DNA of 64,000 nucleotides from REEB95 sp963785735 (GCA_963785735.1 CAWAWJ010000002.1:62001-126000), one strand, 5' to 3'; shown: positions 1-15,936, counted from the stretch's first letter. Numbers and translations are program-made. The notes: generated from the sequence alone by a model not told the origin.

Positions 1-293
1 TTGACCATGCCGGGAATTTGTCCCGCCGAGGCCAGTTGACGGAGCGCGATGCGCGACAGCTTGAACTTGCGGTAATAGGCGCGCGGGCGCCCGGTGAGCT
101 CGCAGCGGTTATGGATGCGCACCGCCGAGGAATTGCGCGGCATTTCGGACAGCTTGAGGCGCGCGGCGAAGCGTTCTTCTGGCGCAAGCGCACGGTCGCG
201 GGCGATCGCCTTTAGCTTGGCGCGCTTCACGGCGAAACGCTTCACCATTTTCTCGCGCTTGCGATTGCGTTCAATTGAACTGGTCTTGGCCAT
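1..293 (-). CDS. rpsN: 30S ribosomal protein S14 (partial, 3' end outside window)
   Basis: Small-subunit protein S14, which binds 16S rRNA in the 30S head. The start ATG is at 293 and the protein begins MAKTSSIERNRKREKMVKR. About 97 codons are visible before the window edge. The conserved stretch around NRCELTGRPRAYYRKFKLSR is present. The segment between the S14 arms lacks the CXXC pairs of the short zinc-type S14, so this is the long zinc-free (C-minus) type of about 101 residues, missing only the last few. It follows rplE by 18 nt, the usual spc-operon order. Confidence 0.95.
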   Translation of the reverse strand, partial: MAKTSSIERNRKREKMVKRFAVKRAKLKAIARDRALAPEERFAARLKLSEMPRNSSAVRIHNRCELTGRPRAYYRKFKLSRIALRQLASAGQIPGMV

Positions 294-311
294 GTCGTTC
301 CTCGTTTCGCC

Positions 312-869
312 CTAGTTCATGAACGGCAATTGGAAGCCGCGCAGGAGTGCCTTGGCCTCCTTGTCGGTCCTTGCCGTGGTAACGATGATGATGTCCATAC
401 CGCGGACCTCGTCGATTTTGTCGTAATCAATCTCGGGAAACACCAATTGCTCCTTGAGCCCGAGCGCGTAATTGCCGCGCCCATCGAAGCTCTTGCCCGA
501 AAGCCCGCGGAAGTCGCGCACGCGCGGCAGCGCGATGTTGACGAGCCGGTCGAGGAACTCATACATGCGGTCGTGCCGGAGCGTGACCTTGCAGCCGATG
601 GCCAGGTTTTCCCGCAGCTTCCAGGTCGCGATCGACTTCTTGGAAAGCGTCATGACTGGTTTCTGGCCGGTGATGGACGCGAGATCCTTGGCCGCGGCCT
701 CGGTTTTTTTCGCGTCCACGGTCGCCTCGCCGACGCCCATGTTGATGACGATCTTGTCGAGCCGGGGGACGGCAAAGGCGTTCTTGTAGCTGAACTCCTT
801 CATCAGTTCCGGCCGGATCACCTTCTCGTAATGCTCATGGAGGCGGGTCATGGTGCGTGTCTCAGGCAT
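312..869 (-). CDS. rplE: 50S ribosomal protein L5
   Basis: L5 binds 5S rRNA in the 50S central protuberance. The family block KIVINMGVGEA and the C-terminal RGMDIIIVTTA and LLRGFQLPF segments are clear. Two starts are possible. ATG at 869 gives 185 residues, overlaps the end of rplX by 8 nt and has GAGGTG five bases upstream. ATG at 851 gives 179 residues, the typical family length, but has a poor ribosome binding site. I chose 869 for its binding site. Confidence 0.95.
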   Translation of the reverse strand: MPETRTMTRLHEHYEKVIRPELMKEFSYKNAFAVPRLDKIVINMGVGEATVDAKKTEAAAKDLASITGQKPVMTLSKKSIATWKLRENLAIGCKVTLRHDRMYEFLDRLVNIALPRVRDFRGLSGKSFDGRGNYALGLKEQLVFPEIDYDKIDEVRGMDIIIVTTARTDKEAKALLRGFQLPFMN

Positions 870-1176
870 CGAGCACCTCGCCGGAGCGCCTGGCGACGCG
901 CACCTTCTTGCCGTCGGCCAGAATCTTGAATCCGACGCGCGTCGGCTTGCTCGATTTGGGATCGATCAGCGCCACGTTCGAGATATGGACGGTGCCTTCC
1001 TTGTCGACGATGCCGCCGGGCTGGCCCGCCCCCGGGCGGGTGTGGCGTTTCACCATGGCGACGCCCTGCACGACGACGCGCTCCTGGTCGATCAGGACGC
1101 GCAGCACTTCGCCTTCCTTGCCCTTGTCGCGGCCGGTCAGCACCACCACCTTGTCGCCTTTCTTGATCTTAGCCAT
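862..1176 (-). CDS. rplX: 50S ribosomal protein L24
   Basis: L24 is an assembly initiator of the 50S subunit. The KOW motif is visible near the N-terminus (KIKKGDKVVVLTGRDKGKEG), followed by the conserved VKRHTRP block. At 104 residues it is of normal length. It lies 3 nt downstream of rplN and overlaps the start of rplE, so translation is probably coupled. Confidence 0.96.
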   Translation of the reverse strand: MAKIKKGDKVVVLTGRDKGKEGEVLRVLIDQERVVVQGVAMVKRHTRPGAGQPGGIVDKEGTVHISNVALIDPKSSKPTRVGFKILADGKKVRVARRSGEVLDA

Positions 1177-1179
1177 GAC

Positions 1180-1548
1180 CTAGAGCACCTCGGGCGCGAG
1201 CGAGATGATTTTCATGAATTTCCGCGCACGCAGTTCGCGCGTAACCGGCCCGAAGATGCGCGTGCCGATCGGCTCGTTCTGGTTGTCGATCAACACGGCG
1301 GCGTTGCGGTCGAAACGGATGGCGCTGCCGTCGGGGCGGCGGATGGCTTTGGCGGTGCGCACGATCACCGCCTTATGCACGTCGCCCTTCTTCACGCGGC
1401 CGCGCGGAATGGCCTCCTTCACCGAAACCACGATGATATCTCCGACCGTGGCCCAACGGCGCATCGAACCGCCCAGCACCTTGATGCATTGCACGCGGCG
1501 CGCGCCAGAATTGTCGGCCACATCGAGATTGGTTTGCATCTGGATCAT
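1180..1548 (-). CDS. rplN: 50S ribosomal protein L14
   Basis: L14 forms part of the subunit interface of the large subunit. The N-terminus MIQMQTNLDVADNSGARR and the C-terminus RKFMKIISLAPEVL match the family end to end, and 122 residues is the family length. It sits 6 nt after rpsQ and 3 nt before rplX. Confidence 0.97.
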   Translation of the reverse strand: MIQMQTNLDVADNSGARRVQCIKVLGGSMRRWATVGDIIVVSVKEAIPRGRVKKGDVHKAVIVRTAKAIRRPDGSAIRFDRNAAVLIDNQNEPIGTRIFGPVTRELRARKFMKIISLAPEVL

Positions 1549-1554
1549 GGCGGA

Positions 1555-1908
1555 TCAGCCCTGAGCCCGGGACGCGGGCGCCTTGGCGCGCTTGGCCAGC
1601 GGTTTCTTCTCGGCCGGCGCCGGCGCGGCGGGGACCTGATCCTTGGCCGGAGCGTGGTGCGCTTCCGGGGCGCGCGTCACCGCCTCGATCACCTTCCAGC
1701 TCTTGCGCTTGGAGATCGGACGGGTTTCCTCGATGCGCACCACGTCGCCCACCTTGTAGGCGTTCTCTTCGTCATGCGCGGCGTACTTCTTGGAGCGCGT
1801 GATGAATTTCTTGTAGACCGGGTGCATGAATCGGCGATCGACGCGGACGGTCACTGTCTTGTCCATCGCGTCGCTCGTCACCATCCCCTGTAGGACTCGT
1901 TTCGGCAT
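1555..1908 (-). CDS. rpsQ: 30S ribosomal protein S17 with C-terminal basic tail
   Basis: S17 is an early-assembly 16S rRNA-binding protein with an OB fold. The start is the ATG at 1908 (MPKRVLQGMVTSDAMDKTV), preceded by an AGGAGAAAGAGAAGAAA purine tract. Residues 1 to about 78 are the normal domain, including DVVRIEETRPISKRKSW. About 40 further residues rich in Ala, Pro and Lys follow; most bacterial S17 proteins end near residue 80 to 90. The tail is probably disordered and rRNA-binding (inference). Confidence 0.95.
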   Translation of the reverse strand: MPKRVLQGMVTSDAMDKTVTVRVDRRFMHPVYKKFITRSKKYAAHDEENAYKVGDVVRIEETRPISKRKSWKVIEAVTRAPEAHHAPAKDQVPAAPAPAEKKPLAKRAKAPASRAQG

Positions 1909-1924
1909 TTTCTTCTCTTTCTCC

Positions 1925-2122
1925 TCAGGAGGCCTTGCGCGCGCGTTCGCCGAGAACGGTCCGGATGCGCGCGATGTCGCGGCGCACCTGCCGCACACGC
2001 GAAGTATTTTCAAGCTGACCCGAAGCCCGCTGAAAGCGCAGATTGAACGCTTCCTTGCCGAGGGTCTCGAGCTCGGTCTTCAATTCGTCGTCGGTCTTGG
2101 CGCGGACGTCGGCGGCTTTCAT
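1925..2122 (-). CDS. rpmC: 50S ribosomal protein L29
   Basis: L29 lies near the peptide exit tunnel and helps form the docking site for trigger factor and SRP. The 65-residue protein begins MKAADVRAKTDDELKTEL and contains the family signature NLRFQRASGQLENTSRVR. Its ATG overlaps the TGA of rplP as ATGA, so translation is coupled. Confidence 0.96.
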   Translation of the reverse strand: MKAADVRAKTDDELKTELETLGKEAFNLRFQRASGQLENTSRVRQVRRDIARIRTVLGERARKAS

Positions 2123-2547
2123 GTCTGCGGTTCCTCGAGGCCGAGACGGGCGACGAAGCGCGTGCTGATCGGCAGCTTCGCGGCCGCCAAATCGAACGCC
2201 TCCAAAGCCAGTTGCCGCGGCACGCCGTCCAGCTCGAACAGGACGCGGCCCGGCTTGACGCGGCAAATGTAGAATTCGGGGTTGCCCTTGCCGCTGCCCA
2301 TGCGCACCTCGGCCGGTTTCACCGACACCGGCACGTCCGGGAAGATGTTGATCCAGACGCGGCCGATGCGGCGGATGTGACGGGTGATGGCCCGGCGCGC
2401 GGCCTCGATCTGGCGCGCGGTGACGCGGCCGGGCTCGGTCGCCTTGAGACCATAGGAGCCATAGGCGAGCGTGTTGCCGCTGGTGGCAAGCCCATGGATG
2501 CGCCCCTTGTGCGCCTTGCGGTATTTGCTGCGTGCCGGTTGAAGCAT
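2119..2547 (-). CDS. rplP: 50S ribosomal protein L16
   Basis: L16 organises the A-site region of the 50S subunit. It is 142 residues and starts MLQPARSKYRKAHKGR. The conserved blocks RRIGRVWINIFPD and MGSGKGNPEFYICRVKPGR are present. It has the usual S10-operon position between rpsC and rpmC. Confidence 0.97.
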   Translation of the reverse strand: MLQPARSKYRKAHKGRIHGLATSGNTLAYGSYGLKATEPGRVTARQIEAARRAITRHIRRIGRVWINIFPDVPVSVKPAEVRMGSGKGNPEFYICRVKPGRVLFELDGVPRQLALEAFDLAAAKLPISTRFVARLGLEEPQT

Positions 2548-2573
2548 GATCGTCGAGCCTTAAACCTGTTCCT

Positions 2574-3254
2574 TTATGCGCGCGCGGGTTGCGCCTCGGC
2601 GGCGCGCTTGTCCTGGGCCATCGGGTCGTGCGCCAGCACCTCGCCCTTGAACACCCACACCTTGACGCCGCAAGTGCCGTAGGTGGTCTTGGCCGTGCCG
2701 TAGCCGAAATCGACATCAGCGCGGAGCGTGTGCAGCGGCACGCGCCCCTCGCGATACCATTCCATGCGCGCGATTTCGGCGCCGCCCAGGCGGCCCGAGC
2801 AGTTGATGCGGATGCCCAAAGCGCCCAGCCGCATGGCCGATTGCACGGCGCGCTTCATGGCGCGGCGGAAAGCGACGCGGCGCTCCAGCTGCTGCGCGAT
2901 GCCGTCGGCGATCAGCTTGGCGTCGATCTCGGGCTTGCGGATCTCGAGGATGTTGAGGCTGACATCGCTGTTGGTCATCTTGGCGATGTCGGCGCGCAGT
3001 TTCTCGATGTCCGCGCCTTTCTTGCCGATTACGACGCCGGGGCGGGCCGAATGCAGGGTGATACGGGTCTTCTTGGCGGCGCGCTCTATGACGATGCGCG
3101 AGATGCCGGCCTGTTGCAGCCGCTGATTGAGGAAATCACGCAGCTTCAGATCCTCATGCAGCAGGGTGCTGTAATCCTTGCGCGCGAACCAGCGCAAATC
3201 CCAGGTCCGGTTGATGCCGAGACGAAGTCCGATCGGATTGACCTTCTGACCCAT
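2574..3254 (-). CDS. rpsC: 30S ribosomal protein S3
   Basis: S3 forms part of the mRNA entry channel and has helicase activity in the 30S head. The N-terminus MGQKVNPIGLRLGINRTWD, the KH motif with GVVIGKKGADIEKLR, and the C-terminal block GRAEIARMEWYREGRVPLHT (here LGGAEIARMEW) are clear. It is 226 residues. Its start overlaps the last base of rplV. Confidence 0.97.
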   Translation of the reverse strand: MGQKVNPIGLRLGINRTWDLRWFARKDYSTLLHEDLKLRDFLNQRLQQAGISRIVIERAAKKTRITLHSARPGVVIGKKGADIEKLRADIAKMTNSDVSLNILEIRKPEIDAKLIADGIAQQLERRVAFRRAMKRAVQSAMRLGALGIRINCSGRLGGAEIARMEWYREGRVPLHTLRADVDFGYGTAKTTYGTCGVKVWVFKGEVLAHDPMAQDKRAAEAQPARA

Positions 3255-3769
3255 TACTTCTTCCCCTTCGCCTTGGCCGCCGGTTTGGCCTTGGACTTAG
3301 ATTTCGGCTCGCTTTTGGTTTCGGCCTTGGGCTTCTTGCCCTCGGCCTTGGCTTCGGGCTTGGCCGCATCATCGGCAGGCAGCTCCGCGTTCTGCTCCTC
3401 GGGCCGCTCGCGCACCACGACCAGGAGATTGGCGTAGTATTTCTCGATCGGCGAAATCCGGCCGCGGCCGCGCACGTGGAAGCGCTGCATGGTGAAGGCG
3501 CGGCCGACCGTGGCCTCCTTCACATAAAGCCGGTCGACATCGAGCTGGTGGTTGTTCTCGGCGTTGGCGATGGCCGATTGCAGAACCTTGCGCACCTCAT
3601 GCGCGATGCGGCGCTTGGAAAATGTAAGCTCCGACAACGCGGCGTTGGCGGTCTTGCCGCGGATGGTCTGCGCCACGAGGTTGAGCTTGCGCGCGCTGCC
3701 CTTGAGCGCGCGGGCATAAGCCGAGGCTTCGGTTTCATGCAGACGGCGGGTCGCGGCTTGCTTGCCCAT
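3254..3769 (-). CDS. rplV: 50S ribosomal protein L22 with long Lys/Ala/Pro tail
   Basis: L22 lines the nascent peptide exit tunnel. Residues 1 to about 125 are the normal fold, including SELTFSKRRIAHEVRKVLQS and the tunnel loop ending HVRGRGRISPIEK. A low-complexity tail of about 45 residues (acidic then Lys/Ala/Pro/Ser) brings the protein to 171 residues, against about 110 to 128 in most bacteria. Tails of this kind are known in alphaproteobacterial ribosomal proteins. The start ATG at 3769 lies 2 nt after rpsS. Confidence 0.96.
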   Translation of the reverse strand: MGKQAATRRLHETEASAYARALKGSARKLNLVAQTIRGKTANAALSELTFSKRRIAHEVRKVLQSAIANAENNHQLDVDRLYVKEATVGRAFTMQRFHVRGRGRISPIEKYYANLLVVVRERPEEQNAELPADDAAKPEAKAEGKKPKAETKSEPKSKSKAKPAAKAKGKK

Positions 3770-3771
3770 GA

Positions 3772-4071
3772 TCAGGATTTCTCCGCGCTTTCTTCGCGCT
3801 TCACCTTCTTGTCCACGGCGGAATGGCCGTGGAAGATGCGGGTGGGCGCGAATTCGCCGAATTTGTGGCCGATCATGTGCTCGGTCACCAGCACGGGAAC
3901 GAATTTCTGGCCGTTATAGACGCCGAAGGTCAGCCCGACGAATTGCGGGAAGATGGTCGAGCGGCGCGACCACGTCTTGATGATCTCGTTGCGCCCCGAG
4001 GCGCGCGACTTCTCCGCCTTCTTCATCAGAAAGCCGTCGACGAACGGACCCTTCCATACAGAACGTGCCAC
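3772..4071 (-). CDS. rpsS: 30S ribosomal protein S19
   Basis: S19 pairs with S13 in the 30S head. The start is a GTG at 4071 (reads MARSVWKGPFVDGFLMKKAE), preceded by GGAGGCCGGAGC. No ATG upstream fits the family N-terminus. The rRNA-binding block VYNGQKFVPVLVTEHMIGHK is intact. At 99 residues it is slightly longer than the usual 92 because of a charged C-terminus. Confidence 0.96.
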   Translation of the reverse strand: MARSVWKGPFVDGFLMKKAEKSRASGRNEIIKTWSRRSTIFPQFVGLTFGVYNGQKFVPVLVTEHMIGHKFGEFAPTRIFHGHSAVDKKVKREESAEKS

Positions 4072-4084
4072 GCTCCGGCCTCCG

Positions 4085-4903
4085 TTACTTGTCGCGCTTC
4101 CGCCGCAGGATATAGCGGTCGGTTGCCTTGTTATGACGCGTCTTGTCGCCCTTGGCGCCCTGGCCCCAGGGCGATACCGGATGACGATTGCCGCGGGTGC
4201 GGCCGCCAAGCGGATGATCGACGGGATTCATCGCCTCGCCGCGCACATTGCCGAGCCGGCCGAGCCAGCGCGAACGCCCCGCCTTGCCGATGAAGACGTT
4301 CTGTTGGTCGGGATTGGAGACCGCGCCGATGGTCGCCATGCATTCGGCCCGCACCATGCGCACCTCGCCCGAGGCGAGACGCAGCAGAGCATAGCCCGCG
4401 TCGCGACCGACGAGTTGGACGAAGGTGCCGGCGGCGCGCGCCAATTGGCCGCCCTTGCCGGGCTTCATCTCGACATTGTGGATGATGGTGCCGACCGGGA
4501 TGCTGGCCATCGGCATGGCGTTGCCGGGTTTGACGTCGACCTGCTTGCCCGAGACCACCTTGTCGCCCGCCTTGAGGCGTTGCGGCGCCAGGATGTAGCT
4601 GAGCGTGCCGTCCTCGTATTTGATGAGCGCGATGAAGGCCGAGCGGTTCGGATCGAATTCAAGATGAACGACTTCCGCCGATTGGCCGTGCTTCTGCCGC
4701 TTGAAATCGATCAGGCGGTAACGTTTTTTGTGGCCGCCGCCGCGCCAGCGCATCGTGATGCGGCCCGTATTGTTTCGTCCGCCCTGCTTGCGCTTGCCCA
4801 CGGTGAGCGCCTTGACCGGGCGGCCCTTCCACAGCTCGCTGTGATCGACCAGCACGGTGTGGCGCATCGACGGGGTAACGGGCCTGAATGTCTTGAGCGC
4901 CAT
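4085..4903 (-). CDS. rplB: 50S ribosomal protein L2
   Basis: L2 is a core protein of the 50S subunit needed for subunit association and peptidyl transfer. It is 272 residues and starts MALKTFRPVTPSMRHTVLVD. The C-terminal signature is complete: VRGEAMNPVDHPLGG carries the conserved His near the peptidyl-transferase centre. The N-terminal block KQGGRNNTGRITMRWRGGGH is also standard. Confidence 0.97.
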   Translation of the reverse strand: MALKTFRPVTPSMRHTVLVDHSELWKGRPVKALTVGKRKQGGRNNTGRITMRWRGGGHKKRYRLIDFKRQKHGQSAEVVHLEFDPNRSAFIALIKYEDGTLSYILAPQRLKAGDKVVSGKQVDVKPGNAMPMASIPVGTIIHNVEMKPGKGGQLARAAGTFVQLVGRDAGYALLRLASGEVRMVRAECMATIGAVSNPDQQNVFIGKAGRSRWLGRLGNVRGEAMNPVDHPLGGRTRGNRHPVSPWGQGAKGDKTRHNKATDRYILRRKRDK

Positions 4904-4906
4904 GGA

Positions 4907-5239
4907 TCAGAGCCCCGTGGTGATATCAATTTTGGACCCTTCGGCGAGGGTCACGATCGCTTTCTTGTAATCCGAACGCATGCCGGGCCGGCCGCGCACG
5001 CGCTTCTCCTTGCCCTTGACGCGGATGGTGTTGACCGCGGTCACCTTGACCTTGAACAGGCCCTCCACCGCCGCCTTGACCGAACGCTTGTCGGCATCCA
5101 AGGGTACGCGGAAGCTCACCTGGTTGTGCTCGGAGATCATGGTCGCCTTCTCGGTGATGAGCGGCGAGCGCACCAGGGCATACATCTGCTCGCGCGTGAG
5201 CACCGGCGTTTCGCGTTTGATGAAACGGAAGCGGCTCAT
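4907..5239 (-). CDS. rplW: 50S ribosomal protein L23
   Basis: L23 sits at the exit tunnel and is the docking point for trigger factor and SRP. The core starts near residue 21 (LVRSPLITEKATM) and continues to RGRPGMRSDYKKAIVTLAEG. It is 110 residues, with about 15 more N-terminal residues than many homologues. The ATG overlaps rplD by 4 nt, which supports the long start. Confidence 0.95.
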   Translation of the reverse strand: MSRFRFIKRETPVLTREQMYALVRSPLITEKATMISEHNQVSFRVPLDADKRSVKAAVEGLFKVKVTAVNTIRVKGKEKRVRGRPGMRSDYKKAIVTLAEGSKIDITTGL

Positions 5240-5856
5240 TTGAGGCGCGCCTCCAATCCTTGAACCGCTTCGCGCGTCAGCACCAGCGTGTCGCGGCGCA
5301 TGATGTCGTAGACATTGGCGCCGGCGAGCGGCAGGACATCGACATCGGGCAGGTTGCGCGCGGCCTTGGCGAAGCTCTCATCGAGTTGCGGCCCATCGAT
5401 GATCAGCACCGAATGCCAGCCGAGCTTCTCGAAGCGCTCGGCGAGATTCTTGGTCTTGGCGTCCTTGGCTTGCGCCTTGTCGAGCACGACCAGCTTACCC
5501 TCGGCCTGTTTGGCCGAAAGCGCGGTCTTGAGCGCGAGGCGGCGCACCTTCTTCTGGATCGAGTATTCGTGGCTTCTGACCACCGGACCGAAAATGACGG
5601 CGCCGCCGCGGAACTGCGGCGAACGCAACGAGCCCTGGCGCGCGCGGCCGGTGCCCTTTTGCTTCCACGGCTTCTTGGTGGTGCCCTGGATGTCGCTGAT
5701 GCCCTTGGTCTTGTGCGTGCCAGCGCGGCGCTTGGCGAGTTGCCATTGCACCACGCGCGCCAGGATGTCCTTGCGCATGGGCAGGCCGAAGACGGCGTCG
5801 GCGAGCTCGATATCGCCGACTTCCTTGTTGTCGAGGCTTTTGACGGCGAGCTTCAT
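5236..5856 (-). CDS. rplD: 50S ribosomal protein L4
   Basis: L4 binds 23S rRNA, reaches into the exit tunnel, and in some bacteria represses its own operon. The signature GTGRARQGSLRSPQFRGGAV is intact, as is the C-terminal Rossmann-like part with VLPLAGANVYDIMRRDTLVL. It is 206 residues, and stop/start overlaps of 4 nt join it to both rplC and rplW. Confidence 0.97.
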   Translation of the reverse strand: MKLAVKSLDNKEVGDIELADAVFGLPMRKDILARVVQWQLAKRRAGTHKTKGISDIQGTTKKPWKQKGTGRARQGSLRSPQFRGGAVIFGPVVRSHEYSIQKKVRRLALKTALSAKQAEGKLVVLDKAQAKDAKTKNLAERFEKLGWHSVLIIDGPQLDESFAKAARNLPDVDVLPLAGANVYDIMRRDTLVLTREAVQGLEARLK

Positions 5857-6611
5857 TTCTTGTCGCCTCCGGCGGCCGGCTTGGCCGGCGCCTTGCCCTT
5901 GTCGGCGGCCCTGTCCGGAGCCTTGGCCTGAGGCTTGGCGGCCTTTTCCGGCATCTTGGGCTTGTAGCGCGGCACAATCTTGCGCCGGATCGCATCCCGG
6001 ACCAGCACATAGCCGCCGGGAGAACCGGGCACCGCGCCCTCGACCATGATCAGGCCGTGCGCCTCATCCGCCGAGACGACGCGGAGATTCTGCGTGGTCG
6101 CGCGCACATCGCCCATATGCCCCGCCATTTTCTTGTTCTTGAACACCTTGCCGGGATCCTGGCGTTGACCGGTTGAACCATGACTTCTATGCGAGACCGA
6201 AACGCCGTGGCTGGCGCGCAAGCCGCCGAAATTATGCCGCTTCATGACGCCGGCGAAACCCTTGCCGATGGTGGTGCCGGTGACGTCGACCAACTGGCCG
6301 GCAGTGAAATGCGTGGCCTTGACCTCGGAGCCCACCTCGAGCAATGCCTCGGGCGAGACGCGGAATTCGACCAGTTTCGCCTTGGGCTCGATCTTGGCCT
6401 TGGCGTAATGGCCGCGTTGCGCCTGCGACACGTTCTTGACCTTGGCCTTGCCGGTGCCGAGCTGGAGCGCGGTATAGCCGTCCTTCTCCGCCGTGCGCAC
6501 GCATATCACGCGGCAATCGTCCACCTTCAACACCGTTACCGGCAGATGATTGCCGTCTTCGGTGAACAGGCGTGTCATGCCCATTTTCTTTGCGATCAGG
6601 CCCGTGCGCAT
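5853..6611 (-). CDS. rplC: 50S ribosomal protein L3 with C-terminal extension
   Basis: L3 is one of two proteins that initiate 50S assembly. It starts MRTGLIAKKMGMTRLF. The conserved central block with the methylated-Gln region (SHRSHGSTGQRQDPGKVFKN) and KKMAGHMG are present. After about residue 220 there is an Ala/Lys/Pro-rich tail, giving 252 residues against about 210 in E. coli. It is the third gene with such a tail in this operon, after rplV and rpsQ. Confidence 0.97.
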   Translation of the reverse strand: MRTGLIAKKMGMTRLFTEDGNHLPVTVLKVDDCRVICVRTAEKDGYTALQLGTGKAKVKNVSQAQRGHYAKAKIEPKAKLVEFRVSPEALLEVGSEVKATHFTAGQLVDVTGTTIGKGFAGVMKRHNFGGLRASHGVSVSHRSHGSTGQRQDPGKVFKNKKMAGHMGDVRATTQNLRVVSADEAHGLIMVEGAVPGSPGGYVLVRDAIRRKIVPRYKPKMPEKAAKPQAKAPDRAADKGKAPAKPAAGGDKK

Positions 6612-6619
6612 GATTTTTC

Positions 6620-6934
6620 CTAGAGCTTGATCTCGACATCGACGCCGGCGGCGAGGTCGAGCTTCATCAGCGCGTCCACGGTCTGCGGCGTCGGATCGAC
6701 GATATCGAGCACCCGCTTATGGGTGCGGATCTCGAATTGCTCGCGCGACTTTTTGTCGATATGCGGCGAGCGGTTGACGGTGAACTTCTCGATCTTGGTC
6801 GGCAACGGAATCGGCCCGCGCACCCGCGCCCCGGTCCGCTTGGCGGTATTGACGATCTCGCTCGTCGACTGATCGAGGATGCGATGATCGTAAGCGCGCA
6901 AGCGGATGCGGATATTTTGGTTGTCGAGGGCCAT
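6620..6934 (-). CDS. rpsJ: 30S ribosomal protein S10
   Basis: S10 is a 30S head protein and, as NusE, a partner of NusB in transcription antitermination. The start ATG at 6934 gives MALDNQNIRIRLRAYDHRIL and a 104-residue protein. The loop GPIPLPTKIEKFTVNRSPHI is conserved. Only 37 nt separate it from tuf, so the str and S10 operons are probably cotranscribed. Confidence 0.97.
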   Translation of the reverse strand: MALDNQNIRIRLRAYDHRILDQSTSEIVNTAKRTGARVRGPIPLPTKIEKFTVNRSPHIDKKSREQFEIRTHKRVLDIVDPTPQTVDALMKLDLAAGVDVEIKL

Positions 6935-6971
6935 GGATGTTTCCCGTTTTCTTCCGTCTTCTCGCTGCCGG

Positions 6972-8162
<1,191 letters not shown>

Positions 8163-8192
8163 GGGTTTATTCTCCGTTCAATTCCGTTGGTC

Positions 8193-10268
<2,076 letters not shown>

Positions 10269-10290
10269 GAATTACTCCGGGGACCGCTCT

Positions 10291-10761
10291 CTACCAGCGG
10301 TAATGCGAGAAGGCTTTATTCGCATCGGCCATGCGATGCGTATCTTCCCGCTTCTTCACCGCGTTACCGCGGTTGTTGGCGGCGTCCATCAATTCGCCCG
10401 ACAGACGTTCTTCCATGGTGTGTTCGTTGCGATCGCGCGCCGAACCGATGATCCAGCGGATGGCCAGCGCCTGGCCGCGCTCCATGCGAACCTCGACCGG
10501 CACTTGATACGTGGCGCCGCCGACGCGGCGCGAACGCACTTCGACCGAGGGCTTGACGTTGCCGAGCGCGTCGAGAAAGGTCTTGAGCGGGTCCTGGCCC
10601 GAGCGCTTGGCGACGCGGTCGAGCGCGCCGTAGACTATGCCTTCGGCGACCGATTTCTTGCCCTGATGCATCAGGCAATTCATGAATTTGGTGAGAACGT
10701 CGTTGCCGAATTTGGCGTCCGGCAGGACTTCGCGTTTGACGGCGGCGCGGCGGCGTGACAT
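10291..10761 (-). CDS. rpsG: 30S ribosomal protein S7
   Basis: S7 nucleates assembly of the 30S head and contacts E-site tRNA. It is 156 residues and starts MSRRRAAVKREVLPDAKFG. The helix motif NCLMHQGKKSVAEGIVYGA and the C-terminus DTHRMADANKAFSHYRW match the family. It lies 9 nt after rpsL. Confidence 0.97.
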   Translation of the reverse strand: MSRRRAAVKREVLPDAKFGNDVLTKFMNCLMHQGKKSVAEGIVYGALDRVAKRSGQDPLKTFLDALGNVKPSVEVRSRRVGGATYQVPVEVRMERGQALAIRWIIGSARDRNEHTMEERLSGELMDAANNRGNAVKKREDTHRMADANKAFSHYRW

Positions 10762-10770
10762 ATGCTGCTC

Positions 10771-11142
10771 TTACTTCGGACGCTTGGCGCCGTATTTGGA
10801 GCGGCGCTGTTTGCGGTCCTTGACGCCTTGGGTATCCAGCGTGCCGCGAATGATGTGATAGCGCACGCCGGGCAAATCCTTGACGCGGCCGCCGCGGATC
10901 AGCACCACCGAATGCTCTTGCAGGTTATGGCCTTCGCCGGGGATGTAGCTGGTAACCTCGAAGGCGTTGGTCAGGCGCACGCGCGCAACCTTGCGCAGCG
11001 CGGAGTTGGGCTTCTTCGGCGTCGTCGTGTAGACGCGCGTGCAGACGCCGCGCTTCTGCGGGCTTCGCGCCAGCGCCGGCACCTTGTTGCGCGCAGCGAG
11101 CGGCCGGCGCGGTTGGTTGACCAGCTGATTGATCGTCGGCAT
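10771..11142 (-). CDS. rpsL: 30S ribosomal protein S12
   Basis: S12 monitors decoding in the A site. The 123-residue protein has wild-type streptomycin-target segments: TTTPKKPNSALRK (E. coli K42/K43 region) and GGRVKDLPGVRYH (K87/K88 region), so none of the classic resistance replacements is visible. It is the first gene of the str operon, 181 nt or so downstream of the predicted promoter start. Confidence 0.97.
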   Translation of the reverse strand: MPTINQLVNQPRRPLAARNKVPALARSPQKRGVCTRVYTTTPKKPNSALRKVARVRLTNAFEVTSYIPGEGHNLQEHSVVLIRGGRVKDLPGVRYHIIRGTLDTQGVKDRKQRRSKYGAKRPK

Positions 11143-11329
11143 CTCTCGTCCGTTCCTTACAAGCGAAACAGCCGCGCCAGGGCGCCCTACGTGGCACCAC
11201 CGTCACGGCTAAAACAAAACCCCAGAACAGGCGCGCCGTCTTTCACGGCGCAAAGCCAGTTGGAAGCTTAGGCGACCAAGCTGCGTCTAGGATGGCTACC
11301 TACGGCCAGCCCCCCTCGAGGGTGCGCGG

Positions 11330-11358
11330 ATACTATTGATCTGACCCCACCCCGTCAA
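11330..11358 (-). promoter_or_regulatory. Predicted housekeeping promoter of the str operon
   Basis: On the minus strand a TTGACG hexamer (11353-11358) and TAGTAT (11330-11335) are separated by exactly 17 nt, close to the sigma-70 consensus. It is the only such pair I see in the 420-nt space between rpoC and rpsL. Transcription would start near 11323, leaving a leader of about 180 nt before rpsL. The leader holds GC-rich inverted repeats but no open frame I can support. Confidence 0.7.
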
Positions 11359-11497
11359 GCCGGATTAGGGCCGCAGAGCGGGGTTTTCCCCAAGCCCGGA
11401 GCGGGTTTGGACGGCGGCGAGGGGGAGCAAAAAATCGCCGATTGCGGGGCCAGATTGCGGCGCCGAAAGGGACCGGAAAGGCACCGGAAGGGAGACG

Positions 11498-11526
11498 AAA
11501 AAGGGGCCGGTGGAGGGCCCCTTTTC
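11498..11526 (-). terminator. Rho-independent terminator after rpoC
   Basis: Left arm 11499-11508 (AAAAGGGGCC) pairs with right arm 11516-11525 around a 7-nt loop. The stem is flanked by A and T runs on both sides. It lies about 40 nt past the rpoC stop and ends the L11-rpoBC transcription unit. The symmetry would let it act in both directions. Confidence 0.85.
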
Positions 11527-11563
11527 CATTATCCCGAACTCGTGGTCCCGAACGGGCGGCTTA

Positions 11564-15902
<4,339 letters not shown>

Positions 15903-15936
15903 TGAACGGTCCTTATCCTAAGGTCGCGGCCGGCGG

